Counted from the stretch's first letter, positions 30,415 to 39,674 are shown. The stretch: 45,064 nucleotides of DNA from Streptomyces toxytricini (GCF_014649915.1 NZ_BMTY01000009.1:106171-151234), one strand, 5' to 3'. Numbers and translations: made by a program. Notes: generated by a model from the letters alone, not told the origin.

Positions 30415-32862
30415 GTGCCTGAACCGAGCAGCACCGCAGCGAACGGCGCCCCGCGCTCCCTCGCCGAGGCGCTGCGCGCCCGTGACGACGCGGCGCTGGC
30501 GGCCCTGCTGCACGCCCGCCCGGACCTCCTCAGCCCCGTCCCGGGCGACGTGACGCAGCTCGCCACCCGCGCCGGGACCCGCGCCTCCGTGGTGCGCGCC
30601 CTCGACCGGCTGGACCGGTTCGCGCTGCAGACCGCGGAGGCGCTCGCCGTCGCCCCGGACCCCTGCCCGTACGGGGTGCTGGAATCCCTCCTCGCCGGCA
30701 CCGGCGGGGGCACCCCCGGCAACGGGACCCGCGCCGCGCTCCCCCGCGCCCTCGCGACGCTGCGCGACCAGGCCCTCGTATGGGGCGGCGACGAGCAGCT
30801 GCGGCTGGTGCGCACCGCCCGCGAGCTCCTCGCCCCCTCCGCCTCCCGCCCCTCCCCTACCGGTCTCGGCCCGACCGTCGCCGAGGCCACCGCGGGGATG
30901 TCGCCGACGCGGATCCAGGAGATCGTCGCGGCGGCCGGGCTGCCCGCCACCCACGACCCCGTGTCGGCGGTGGCCGCGCTGACCGGGCTGTTCACCGATC
31001 CGGCGCGGATGTCCGCCCTGCTGGACCAGGCCCCGCCGGAGGCCCGCCAGGTGCTGGACCGGCTCGTGTGGGGGCCGCCGTACGGGGAGGTCACCGCGAA
31101 CCCGGCGCCGCCCGTGCGCTGGCTGCGCGACCGCGGACTGCTGCTGCCCGCGACGACCCGGACCGTGGTGCTGCCCCGCGAGGTCGCCCTCCACCTGCGC
31201 GGCGGCCTCGCGCACCGCACCCCGGAGCCGGTCGCGCCGGAGGTGGCGGTGCAGCGCGAGCACCGTCCCCCGCTCGTCGACGCCAACGCGGCCGGGCAGG
31301 CCCTGGCCGCGCTCGCGACCGTCGAGGAGCTGGTGAAGTCCTGGGAGCACGCCGGACCGCCCGTCCTGCGCGCCGGCGGGCTGTCCGTACGCGACCTGAA
31401 GCGCACCGCGGCCGCACTCGACGCGGACGAGCCGACCGCCGCCTTCTGGATCGAACTCGCCTACGCCGCCGGGCTCCTGGCCGCCGACGGCGAGGTCGAC
31501 GAACGGTACGGCCCCACTCCCGCCTTCGACGACTGGCGAGAGCTGCCGCCCGCCGAGCGGTGGTCGGCCCTCGCCGGGGCGTGGCTGCCCGCCACCCGCG
31601 CCGCGGGCGCCGTCGGCGAGCAGGACCCCAAGGGCCGCACCCTCGCCCCGCTCGGCCCCGGCCTCGACCGGTCCGCCGCCCCCGAGGTCCGCCGGCGCGT
31701 CCTCGAACTCCTCGCCGCTCTCCCCGAAGGCGCCTCCCCCGACCCGCAGTCCCTCCTCGACCGGCTCTCCTGGGAGCGGCCCGTCCGCGGGACGAGCGAG
31801 CTGCGGGCCCGCCTCGCCGGCCTGACCCTGACCGAGGCCGAACTCCTCGGCGTCACCGGCCGCGGGGCGCTCTCCGCGCCCGGCCGGGCCCTGCTGGAGC
31901 ACCGGGACCCGGCGCAGCCGCTGGCGCCGCTGCTGCCCGAGCCCGTCGACCGCGTCCTGCTCCAGGCCGACCTGACGGCGGTCGCGCCCGGCCCGCTGGC
32001 CCGGCCGCTCGCGGACGTGCTGGCCGTCCTCGCCGACGTGGAGTCCAAGGGCGGCGCGACCGTCTACCGGTTCACGCCCGGCTCGGTGCGCCGGGCCCTC
32101 GACGGCGGGCACACCGCCTCCGACCTGCACGCGTTCCTCGCCGAGCACAGCGCCACCCCCGTCCCGCAACCGCTGTCGTACCTGATCGACGACGTGGCCC
32201 GGCGCCACGGCCGGCTGCGCGTCGGCGCCGCATCCTCGTACGTCCGCTGCGACGACGACGCCCTGCTCGGCGAGATCCTCGCCGACAAGCGCTCCGCCTC
32301 CCTGGGCCTGCGCCGCCTCGCGCCGACCGTGCTCGCCGCGCAGGCCGATCCGGGCGCGCTGCTCGACGGACTGCGGGCCATGGGCTACGCCCCGGCCGCC
32401 GAATCGCACACCGGCGACGTGCTCGTGGCGCGGGCCGACGCCCGCCGCACCCCGGCGCGCGCCAAGCCCGTCCCGGTGCCGGAGGGGCCGCCGCTGCCGG
32501 ACGAGACCCTGCTGGCCGCGGCCGTACGGGCCATTCGCGCCGGGGACCTGGCGGCGACGGCCGTGCGCAAGGAGCCGGCGGCGGCCGCGGCGACGGCCGG
32601 CGGGGGCGGGGCCGCTGCGGGCGAGCTGCCGCGCACCAGCGCCGCGGAGACCCTCGCCACCGTGCAGGCGGCCGCGCTGACCGGGTCGGTGGTGTGGATC
32701 GGGTACGTGAACGCGGAGGGCGCGGCCAGCCAGCGCGTCATCGCGCCGGTGCGCGTGGAGGGCGGCTTCGTCACCGGCTACGACCACACCGCCGACGAGG
32801 TCCGCACGTTCGCCCTGCACCGCATCACCGGGGTCGCCGAACTCGCCGACGACCAGGTCTGA
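30415..32862 (+). CDS. Helicase-associated (Helicase_C_3) protein with a WYL-like C-terminus
   Basis: 815 residues from GTG 30415 (AGGAGG upstream). It begins with helical repeats (RSLAEALRARDDAALAALLH). Residues about 508-640 form the Helicase_C_3 domain: EPVDRVLLQADLTAVAPGPL, RFTPGSVRRALDGGHTASDL, VPQPLSYLIDDVARRHGRLR. About residues 745-812 resemble a WYL ligand-sensing domain: TVQAAALTGSVVWIGYVN, then RVIAPVRVEGGFVTGYDHTA and EVRTFALHRITGVAEL. No Walker A motif, so it is not itself an ATPase. In mycobacteria a similar protein (Rv0862c) is beside XPB/Ercc3 (Rv0861c); here XPB is 3 kb downstream. A DNA-repair accessory role is inferred. Confidence 0.85.
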   Translation: MPEPSSTAANGAPRSLAEALRARDDAALAALLHARPDLLSPVPGDVTQLATRAGTRASVVRALDRLDRFALQTAEALAVAPDPCPYGVLESLLAGTGGGTPGNGTRAALPRALATLRDQALVWGGDEQLRLVRTARELLAPSASRPSPTGLGPTVAEATAGMSPTRIQEIVAAAGLPATHDPVSAVAALTGLFTDPARMSALLDQAPPEARQVLDRLVWGPPYGEVTANPAPPVRWLRDRGLLLPATTRTVVLPREVALHLRGGLAHRTPEPVAPEVAVQREHRPPLVDANAAGQALAALATVEELVKSWEHAGPPVLRAGGLSVRDLKRTAAALDADEPTAAFWIELAYAAGLLAADGEVDERYGPTPAFDDWRELPPAERWSALAGAWLPATRAAGAVGEQDPKGRTLAPLGPGLDRSAAPEVRRRVLELLAALPEGASPDPQSLLDRLSWERPVRGTSELRARLAGLTLTEAELLGVTGRGALSAPGRALLEHRDPAQPLAPLLPEPVDRVLLQADLTAVAPGPLARPLADVLAVLADVESKGGATVYRFTPGSVRRALDGGHTASDLHAFLAEHSATPVPQPLSYLIDDVARRHGRLRVGAASSYVRCDDDALLGEILADKRSASLGLRRLAPTVLAAQADPGALLDGLRAMGYAPAAESHTGDVLVARADARRTPARAKPVPVPEGPPLPDETLLAAAVRAIRAGDLAATAVRKEPAAAAATAGGGGAAAGELPRTSAAETLATVQAAALTGSVVWIGYVNAEGAASQRVIAPVRVEGGFVTGYDHTADEVRTFALHRITGVAELADDQV

Positions 32863-32933
32863 GGGCACGTCAACGGGCCCGCGGGAGAAGGGACCGCAGC
32901 GAAAACCGGTGGCCGGCGCACGCCGCCGCCCCG

Positions 32934-32939
32934 CAGGCT
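32934..32939 (+). promoter_or_regulatory. Candidate leaderless -10 box of DUF4291 copy B
   Basis: CAGGCT ends 6 nt before ATG 32946. No ribosome binding site is seen. Confidence 0.35.
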
Positions 32940-32945
32940 GGCCCC

Positions 32946-33572
32946 ATGCACGACACCGCAGGCCCGGCGCCGGACAAGGCCGCCGCCCCCGTCCCGTACC
33001 GGCAGATCCGCGCCGCCCACACCGCCGGCACCGTCACCGTCTACCAGGCGTACGCGCCCTCCCTCGGGCTGCCCGCGGCCCGCGACGGCCGCTTCCCGCC
33101 GGCCTGGAAGCGCGAGCGGATGACCTGGATCAAGCCGTCGTTCCTGTGGATGATGTACCGCTGCGGCTGGGCGACCAAGACCGACCAGGAGACCGTCCTC
33201 GCCGTCGAGATCACCCGCGAGGGCTTCGACGACGCACTGCGCCGGGCCTGCCTCTCGCACTACGAGCCCCGCACCCACCGCGACCGCGAGGCGTGGCAGG
33301 AGGCGGTGCGCCGCTCGCCGGTCCGCGTCCAGTGGGACCCCGAGCGGGACCTGCGCCTGAACCCGCTGCCCCACCGCTCGCTCCAGCTGGGCCTGTCCGG
33401 GCCCGCCTCGCGCGCGTACGCCGACGAGTGGACCGTTTCGATCCGCGACGTGACGCCGCTGGCCGCGGAGATCCGGGCGCTCGTCCAGGCCGGCGACCTG
33501 GGCGCGGCGCGGGCGCTGCTGCCCGTCGAGACGCCGTATCCGGCGGGGACGCTGGAGCACCTGGGAGCGTAG
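32946..33572 (+). CDS. DUF4291 family protein (copy B)
   Basis: 208 residues. It shares with copy A at 9077-9643 the blocks YRQIRAAHTAGTVTVYQAYA, RERMTWIKPSFLWMMYRCGW, TVLAVEITREGFDDALRRAC, VRVQWDPERDLRLNPLPHRS and DEWTVSIRDVTPLAAEI. The N-terminal 15 residues are extra. Activity of the family is unknown. The Trp-Lys-Pro-Ser-Phe-Leu-Trp centre and the invariant Gln-Trp-Asp-Pro-Glu-Arg are likely functional. The gene sits 83 nt after the Helicase_C_3 gene and may be co-transcribed. Confidence 0.88.
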   Translation: MHDTAGPAPDKAAAPVPYRQIRAAHTAGTVTVYQAYAPSLGLPAARDGRFPPAWKRERMTWIKPSFLWMMYRCGWATKTDQETVLAVEITREGFDDALRRACLSHYEPRTHRDREAWQEAVRRSPVRVQWDPERDLRLNPLPHRSLQLGLSGPASRAYADEWTVSIRDVTPLAAEIRALVQAGDLGAARALLPVETPYPAGTLEHLGA

Positions 33573-33836
33573 GACGGGACCCGCCGAAAGCGGACTGGCT
33601 CATACCGTTCTTGCAGGTCAGGGGCGGTGGCTGCTACCTCCGGGGCTGTTGCACAGCAGTGACAAACGGGGGTTGGAATGGGGATCAGCCGCGTGTGAAG
33701 ATCGGAACATCGCAAAGGCGGCCGCCCCGGAGGCAGGGCCCGGCCGGGAGTGACCTCCCGCACCCCGCACCCCCGCCCCGGCGAGTCCGCCGCTCTCGGC
33801 ACACCCACCCCATCCGATCCCCGGGAAAGAACCGCC
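33573..33836 (+). other. 264-bp gap upstream of the LAXTG protein
   Basis: It probably contains the promoter of the surface-protein gene. A TTGCAC (33649-33654) is visible, but no -10 at standard spacing. The ribosome binding site is GGGAAAGAA before ATG 33837. No small gene seen. Confidence 0.35.
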
Positions 33837-35114
33837 ATGTCCGCTCGCACCGCCGCCCGCCGCCCCGCCTTCGCCGCTGCCGCCACCGCACTCGTCGCCG
33901 CCGTCGCCGGCACCGTGCTGATGCAGCCGGCCGCGTACGCCGCTCCGGCCGAGGAGGGCGGCGCCCTGAAGATCTCGCTGGGCACGCCCGCCCCGAGCGG
34001 CCCGCTCACCCGCGGCGGCACGGCGAGCACCTTCGAGCTGACGGTGACCAACCCCTCCGACAAGGCCGCGCCCTTCCACCCGTGGATCCACGGCCTGCCC
34101 GCCGGCCCCAGCCACCTCCGGGCGGAGGACGTGTCCTTCAAGGTCGAGGCGGTCGACGCCCCGGCGACGGACGCGGCCGTCGGACAGCAGGACGGCGGCT
34201 GGCAGGGCCTGTTCCACCCGCAGGGCAAGAAGGTCGGCGACGGCTTCGAGGTCCCCGCGAAGGGCAAGCTCAGCTGGAAGGTCACCGTCGGCCTCGGCAA
34301 GGGCTACCCCACCAACAACGGCGACCTGACGATGGAGGCCTCCACCTACGCCCGCGAGCTGGCGCCCGGCGGTCGCGCCTCCCTCACCTTCAAGACGGAC
34401 CCGGCCGTCAAGGCCGGGAAGTTCACCACCGAGTTCACCCCGGCCACCCCCTGCGAGGGCAGCACGGGCGCCGACTGCCGCGAGCTCGACCTCAAGTACC
34501 GCGCCAACGGTGAAGGCACCTTCGACACCGAACTGGCGACGTTCCTGCGGATCGGCGGCCCCAAGCCCGCCGACACCGATGGCCTGGAGGTGCGGGCCCG
34601 GGTGGACGGAACGTGGCGGCAGTTGAAGGGCGAGAGCGGCAACTTCGAGCTGCCGCGCACCGCCAAGGGCTTCGGCGCGGCCTCCGGCGAGCGCTCCGTC
34701 CGCCTCCAGGTCAAGCTCGGCCCGACGGCGAAGGCGACGCAGCGCACCGAGTTCAACGTGACCGCCGAGTTCGCGCACGCCGAGGGCAACACGGTGCCGT
34801 TCGCCTCCGCCGTCACCAAGATCCAGCTGGCGCCGGCCGCCCCGGCCTCGCCGTCGCCCTCGCCGACGCCGAAGGCGAGCACGTCCGCGTCCGCGTCCGC
34901 CTCCCCGTCGCCGAGCCCGTCCACGACGGCCACCGCGACGGCCGGCACCACGACCACCACCACGACCACCACCGGCGGCTCCTCCGGCTCCCTCGCCGCG
35001 ACCGGAGCCGACTCCCGCACCGGCCTGTTCGCCGCGCTCTCCGCGGCGCTGATCGCCGCCGGCGGGGCCGCTGCCTGGCTCGGCGCCCGCCGCCGCAAGG
35101 CGACCCACTCCTGA
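33837..35114 (+). CDS. Secreted LAXTG-anchored surface protein
   Basis: 425 residues. Signal peptide (SARTAARRPAFAAAATALVA then cleavage near AYA-AP), about 300 residues of beta-rich ectodomain (STFELTVTNPSDKAAPFHPW; AELAPGGRASLTFKTD-like strands), then a Ser/Pro/Thr linker with nine consecutive Thr. The sorting signal is LAATG at about residue 386, followed by a membrane helix (LFAALSAALIAAGGAAAWLG) and ARRRK. LAXTG is the recognition motif of class E sortases of Streptomyces, so the protein should be linked to the cell wall. The two ectodomain Cys (TPCEGSTGADC) may pair. Ectodomain function is unknown. Confidence 0.9.
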   Translation: MSARTAARRPAFAAAATALVAAVAGTVLMQPAAYAAPAEEGGALKISLGTPAPSGPLTRGGTASTFELTVTNPSDKAAPFHPWIHGLPAGPSHLRAEDVSFKVEAVDAPATDAAVGQQDGGWQGLFHPQGKKVGDGFEVPAKGKLSWKVTVGLGKGYPTNNGDLTMEASTYARELAPGGRASLTFKTDPAVKAGKFTTEFTPATPCEGSTGADCRELDLKYRANGEGTFDTELATFLRIGGPKPADTDGLEVRARVDGTWRQLKGESGNFELPRTAKGFGAASGERSVRLQVKLGPTAKATQRTEFNVTAEFAHAEGNTVPFASAVTKIQLAPAAPASPSPSPTPKASTSASASASPSPSPSTTATATAGTTTTTTTTTGGSSGSLAATGADSRTGLFAALSAALIAAGGAAAWLGARRRKATHS

Positions 35115-35171
35115 CCCACCGACCCGACCCGGCTCGACACCCTGCCGCACACCCCTGACACCCCGCGGCGC

Positions 35172-35209
35172 CCCGGAGGGCCCGGCACCCACGTGCCGGG
35201 CCCTCCGGG
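35172..35209. terminator. Bidirectional terminator between the LAXTG and GNAT genes
   Basis: A 17-bp perfect stem (35172-35188 with 35193-35209) with a CCAC loop, between convergent stops. Confidence 0.88.
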
Positions 35210-35212
35210 CGT

Positions 35213-35674
35213 TCACCGGGCGGCGTACACGATCCGCCCCGGCTCGAACGGCCACGCCTCCGCGAGCCACCGGGACACCGCCGCGTACAGCGGCCGGTCC
35301 AGCTCGGCCCGGTCGGCCCGCACCCAGGAGCTGACCTCCACCCCGTCCGGGTGCTTGTCGCTCGGGTAGATGTAGACGCAGCCGATGACGTCGTCGCCGT
35401 CCAGGACGCTGTACGTGAACCCGAACCGGTCCGCGAAGTCCCGCGCGTGCCGGGCCAGATCGGCGCGATTCCGCTCGGCGGTCATGCCCTCGGCCGGCGG
35501 CCAGGAGCCGTCGGGATAGCCGGGCGTGGCACGGATGTGGTCGATGCTGCCGCTCCAGGCGGCGAGGTCCCGCTCGTTGTGCTGCTCGCCGAGCGGCTCC
35601 AGCCGGAACCCGTCGCCGGCCAGCTCCAGCGGCACCTCGAACCCGTCCGGCACAAGGGAAACACGATCAGTCAT
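35213..35674 (-). CDS. GNAT-like acetyltransferase-fold protein
   Basis: 153 residues. GFRLEPLGEQHNERDLAAW start, strands FGFTYSVLDGDDVIGCVYIY and HPDGVEVSSWVRADRAE. The acetyl-CoA pyrophosphate loop (R/Q-x2-G-x-G/A) is not obvious: after the beta-bulge the sequence reads ELDRPLYAAVSRWLAEAWPF. It may therefore be a non-canonical or inactive member. ATG 35674 has TAGGGT 6 nt upstream and no ribosome binding site. Convergent with the LAXTG gene and divergent from XPB. Confidence 0.75.
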   Translation of the reverse strand: MTDRVSLVPDGFEVPLELAGDGFRLEPLGEQHNERDLAAWSGSIDHIRATPGYPDGSWPPAEGMTAERNRADLARHARDFADRFGFTYSVLDGDDVIGCVYIYPSDKHPDGVEVSSWVRADRAELDRPLYAAVSRWLAEAWPFEPGRIVYAAR

Positions 35675-35680
35675 GCGCCG

Positions 35681-35686
35681 ACCCTA
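35681..35686 (-). promoter_or_regulatory. Leaderless -10 box of the GNAT-like gene
   Basis: Minus-strand TAGGGT ends 6 nt before the ATG. Confidence 0.5.
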
Positions 35687-35854
35687 GGCAGCGGCCTTCC
35701 CCGGCCCGCCAACGATTTTTCCGCCCGCCGCACCATCCCCGCCGGGCCCCGGCCGCCCGGTAGGCGTACGCCCCGGCGCGGGCCGCGATGCGGCAGACTG
35801 GAGGTTTGGCCGTCCGCAAACGGGGGGTCACTCTGCCGGAAGGACTCACGCCAG

Positions 35855-37498
35855 GTGAATGGGCCTCTTATCGTCCAAAGCGACAAGACACTCCTGCTTG
35901 AGGTCGACCACGAGCTCGCCGGGGCCGCGCGCCGTGCCATCGCCCCGTTCGCCGAACTCGAGCGGGCCCCCGAGCACATCCACACCTACCGGATCACCCC
36001 GCTCGGCCTGTGGAACGCGCGGGCCGCCGGGCACGACGCCGAGCAGGTCGTCGACGCGCTCGTCGAGTACTCGCGCTACCCGGTCCCGCACGCCCTCCTC
36101 GTCGACGTCGCCGAGACCATGGCGCGCTACGGCCGCCTCACCCTGTCCAAGCACCCCGTGCACGGGCTGGTGCTCACCACCACCGACCGGCCCGTGCTGG
36201 AGGAGATCCTGCGTTCCAAGCGGGTCGCCCCGCTGGTCGGCGCACGCATCGACCCCGACACCGTCGCCGTGCACCCCTCCGAGCGCGGGCAGATCAAGCA
36301 GACGCTGCTCAAGCTGGGCTGGCCCGCCGAGGACCTCGCCGGCTACGTCGACGGCGAAGCGCACCCGATCGAGCTGGAGGAGGACGGCTGGGCGCTGCGC
36401 CCCTACCAGCAGCAGGCCGTCGAGGGGTTCTGGCACGGCGGCTCCGGTGTCGTCGTCCTGCCGTGCGGCGCCGGCAAGACGCTCGTCGGCGCCGGAGCGA
36501 TGGCCAAGGCCAAGGCGACGACGCTGATCCTGGTCACCAACACCGTCTCGGCCCGCCAGTGGAAGCACGAACTGGTCCGCCGCACCTCGCTGACCGAGGA
36601 CGAGATCGGCGAGTACTCCGGCACCCGGAAGGAGATCCGGCCGGTCACCATCGCCACCTACCAGGTCCTGACGACCAAGAGGAAGGGCGTCTACCCGCAC
36701 CTGGAGCTGTTCGACTCCCGGGACTGGGGCCTGATCCTCTACGACGAGGTGCACCTGCTGCCCGCGCCGGTGTTCAAGTTCACCGCCGACCTCCAGGCCC
36801 GCCGCCGCCTCGGCCTGACCGCCACGCTCGTCCGCGAGGACGGCCGCGAGTCGGACGTGTTCTCGCTGATCGGGCCGAAGCGGTTCGACGCCCCGTGGAA
36901 GGAGATCGAGGCGCAGGGCTACATCGCACCCGCCGACTGCGTCGAGGTCCGCGTGAACCTGACCGAGTCGGAGCGGCTCGCGTACGCCACCGCCGAGACG
37001 GAGGAGAAGTACCGCTTCTGCGCGACGACGGCGACGAAGCGGAAGGTCACCGAGGCGCTGGTCCGCAAGCACCGCGGCGAGCAGACCCTCGTCATCGGGC
37101 AGTACATCGACCAGCTCGACGAGCTCGGCGAGCACCTCGACGCGCCCGTCATCAAGGGCGAGACCTCCAACGCGCAGCGGGAGAAGCTGTTCGACGCGTT
37201 CCGCGAGGGCGAGATCAGCGTCCTGGTGGTGTCGAAGGTCGCTAACTTCTCCATCGACCTGCCGGAGGCGACCGTCGCCATCCAGGTGTCGGGAACGTTC
37301 GGGTCCCGGCAGGAGGAGGCGCAGCGCCTCGGCCGGGTGCTGCGGCCGAAGGCGGACGGACACGAGGCCCGCTTCTACTCGGTCGTCGCGCGCGACACGA
37401 TCGACCAGGACTTCGCCGCACACCGGCAGCGCTTCCTGGCCGAGCAGGGCTACGCCTACCGGATCATGGACGCCGACGACGTACTGACGGAGGACTGA
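35855..37498 (+). CDS. XPB/Ercc3-type DNA repair helicase
   Basis: 547 residues from GTG 35855 (GGAAGGA upstream). The N-terminal domain (LVEVDHELAGAARRAIAPF-like) precedes helicase domain 1 with RPYQQQAVEGFWHGGSGVV, Walker A LPCGAGKTLVG near residue 208 and DEVH in LILYDEVHLLPAP near residue 295, motif III LGLTATLVREDG. Domain 2 carries LVVSKVANFSIDLPEATVAI, SGTFGSRQEEAQRLGRVLRP (motif VI) and an RxxARD-like end. This is a superfamily 2, 3'-5' helicase of the bacterial XPB group, implicated in nucleotide-excision repair. The start of the Helicase_C_3/WYL gene is 5.4 kb upstream. Confidence 0.95.
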   Translation: MNGPLIVQSDKTLLLEVDHELAGAARRAIAPFAELERAPEHIHTYRITPLGLWNARAAGHDAEQVVDALVEYSRYPVPHALLVDVAETMARYGRLTLSKHPVHGLVLTTTDRPVLEEILRSKRVAPLVGARIDPDTVAVHPSERGQIKQTLLKLGWPAEDLAGYVDGEAHPIELEEDGWALRPYQQQAVEGFWHGGSGVVVLPCGAGKTLVGAGAMAKAKATTLILVTNTVSARQWKHELVRRTSLTEDEIGEYSGTRKEIRPVTIATYQVLTTKRKGVYPHLELFDSRDWGLILYDEVHLLPAPVFKFTADLQARRRLGLTATLVREDGRESDVFSLIGPKRFDAPWKEIEAQGYIAPADCVEVRVNLTESERLAYATAETEEKYRFCATTATKRKVTEALVRKHRGEQTLVIGQYIDQLDELGEHLDAPVIKGETSNAQREKLFDAFREGEISVLVVSKVANFSIDLPEATVAIQVSGTFGSRQEEAQRLGRVLRPKADGHEARFYSVVARDTIDQDFAAHRQRFLAEQGYAYRIMDADDVLTED

Positions 37499-38782
37499 CC
37501 CAGCCCCCCGCACCGACCCCGGAGCGGGGCGGCCCCCGCGCCCGCCCTCCCCGCACCAGGGCGGAACGGCCCGCGCCTGCACGCCCCCGCGCTCGGGCGG
37601 AAGGGACGGCCCCCGCCCGGCCCCGCGTTCGGACACGCCGCCCCGACCGGCCCCGGCGCGCGAGCGGACCACTTCGGCGGCCCCGGGCCGAACCGGCCAT
37701 TGCCGCCCCGGAGCGGGCGGCGCGGCGGCGGCCCGGAGGCCGGCGGCGGATGGCCCGGCCGGACAGCCGGGCCGGCCGCCCGCACCGCGCGCTGCGGCGG
37801 GACGAGCCGCGCCACCCGGCCCGAACCGGCCGCCGCCTGATGGGGCGCGCCTTGGCGGGGTGCACCCTGGCGGGACGCCTCGGCCGCCCCTACCGGGCCG
37901 CCTGCCCCCACCGCTGGCCGCGGCCGGTCGGCCCCGGCCGACCGGACGCACCCGGGGGACGCGCCTTGGCCGGGCGCCTCAGCTGCCCCTACCGGCCCGA
38001 CTGCCCGCACCGCTGACTGCGCCAGGGGCTGGAAAACCCCACCGACCGGCCCGGCCCCACCGGCTGACCGGCGCACCGGGGGCGCGCCTTGGCCGGGCGC
38101 CTCGGCTGCCCCTGCCGGGCCGACCGCTCCCAACGCTGGGCGCGGCAGGCGGACCGGAAACACCCCGCCCTGACGACCGGCCCGGCGGCCCTGGCCGACC
38201 CAGTGGGCCCGGCCAGGCCTACTGCCGCGCCCACGGGCCCTGGCCTGGCGGACCCAGACACCCCGGCCTGCTCGACCGGGCCTGGCCTCGCCGGCCGACC
38301 GGACCCCCTGGTTGGCGCACGCCTCGGCGAGCGCACCATGGCGCGATGCCTCGGTCGCCTCTATGGGCTGTTTCTGCCCCCACCGCCGGCCGCAGCAGGT
38401 GGGCCGGGCCGTGACACCCCGCCCCCTCGACCGGTCCGGCGGGCCCGGCGGGCCCCGGGCGGCCTGGCCAGTCCGGCTGTCATCGCCACGGGACGCGGCT
38501 GAGCGGACCCGGACACCGAGGCCTGCTCGAGAAGCCTGACCTGCCAGCCAACGGATACACCCTGGTGGCCTGCGCCTTGGCGAGACGCCTCGGCCGCCCC
38601 TATGGAGCCGCCTGCTCTCTGGGCTGACCACCGCAGGCGGACCGGAAACACCCCGCCCCGCCCGACCGGCTCGGCGGCCTACTGCCGTCGCCACGGGCGG
38701 CCTGACCTCGCGGGCCGACCGGGCACACCCCGATGGCGTGCGCCTTGGCGGGGCGCGCTTTGGGCGGGACGCCTCGGCCGCC
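37499..38782. repeat. Repeat-rich, gene-free zone with decayed tandem units of about 115-125 bp
   Basis: A unit starting GCGCCTTGG recurs at 37847, 37961, 38083, 38572 and 38740, with a degenerate match near 38317. Spacings are 114, 122, then roughly multiples of 117-127, with one of 168. Within units CGCCTCGGCCGCCCCTACC and CCCCACCGCTGGCCGCGG recur in degraded form. One 25-bp stretch is identical at 38146-38170 and 38634-38658. The last unit runs into the 3' end of the GT87-like gene. No reading frame here has a credible start or family, and the composition shows no protein-like bias. Confidence 0.75.
37517..37529 (+). terminator. Weak hairpin after XPB
   Basis: CCCCG, GAG, CGGGG: a 5-bp stem 19 nt after the XPB stop. 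Other foldings are possible in this GC-rich stretch. Confidence 0.3.
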
Positions 38783-39661
38783 CTACCGGGCCGGCTGCCC
38801 CCACCGCTGGCCGCGGCAGGCGGGTCGGGACCCTCCTGCCCGCCCGACCGGCCCGGTCGGCCCGGCTGCCCCGACCGGCTCGACCTCTTCGGCCGGCCGG
38901 GGCACCGCGTGGTGTGGCGCGGCTGCGGCGGGCAGGGCGGCGCGGGCTGCGTAGGCGAGGGCCGGGACGGCCCAGACCCACAGGTGCGGCCAGTACGGCA
39001 GCAGGTTCGGGCCGGCCGCGGCGAGACGGGCCCAGAACGCCGCGGACTCCTCGGGCAGGACGAGCAGCCCGAGCAATGCCGTCCCGGCGAAGGCGGCAAG
39101 CGCGGTCAGCCCGGCCCGGACCCGGCCGGTCAGCAACAGGTACGGCACGAACACCGCGGGCGCCAGGGTGATCCCGGCGGCGGTGCCGACGCCGAAGCCC
39201 TTGCCGAGCGCGCCGCCCGGCCGGCCGAGGTCCCACAGGACCAGGCAGGCCAGCGCCAGATTGACCTGGCCGGGCAGCAGGGTCTGGAACAGCGGCTCCA
39301 CCCACAGCCCGGCGGTGGTTGCGGCGAGGACGCCTGCCGGCCCGGGCCGCAACCCTGCGAGGCGGCAGGACAGCAGCACGAGCAGGGCGAGCAGCCCCGC
39401 GTTGCCGAGGACGAGGACGGCCTTGAGGATGCCGGTCGGCAGCCAGGCCGCCGGGGTGAACATGATCGCGGCGAACGGCGGATACGCGGCGGGCGGGCGC
39501 CACTCGGCGGCGGACAGCCCGTCGGCAAGGCCCGCGACGAGCGAGTCCGCCGCGGGGACCCGCAGCAGGACGCACAGGACGCCGAGGGCGAGAAGCGGAG
39601 CCGTGACCAGCACGCCGGCCAGGAGTGCCGGCGCGGGGCGGGAAGGGGCGCGGAGGGTCAC
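38783..39661 (-). pseudogene. Shortened GT87 (DUF2029)-like membrane glycosyltransferase remnant
   Basis: 292 residues. The hallmark YPPFAAIMFTPAAWLPTGI and LLPGQVNLALACLVLWDLG near residues 60-150, plus several hydrophobic helices, fit the GT87/DUF2029 mannosyltransferase family. Intact members are about 400-430 residues. Here the first loop, which should contain the catalytic Asp, is missing between an early helix and the YPPFAA motif. A block before the late HLWVWAVPALAYA segment also appears deleted. The last 45 residues (PRPAEEVEPVGAAGPTGPVG onward) are repeat-derived and unlike the family. GTG 39661 has TAGGGT 7 nt upstream. Probably non-functional, but the frame is open. Confidence 0.7.
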
Positions 39662-39668
39662 GCGCGCG

Positions 39669-39674
39669 ACCCTA
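39669..39674 (-). promoter_or_regulatory. Leaderless -10 box of the GT87-like gene
   Basis: Minus-strand TAGGGT ends 7 nt before GTG 39661. Confidence 0.4.

Noticed and set aside
29044..32868. 1274-residue open frame on the minus strand
   Set aside because: Runs antisense to the Helicase_C_3 gene and through the HAAS-like gene; composition unlike a protein.
35700..35854. LexA (GAAC-N4-GTTC) or RecA-NDp-type damage box before XPB
   Set aside because: Neither pattern is present, so damage induction is not supported from the sequence.
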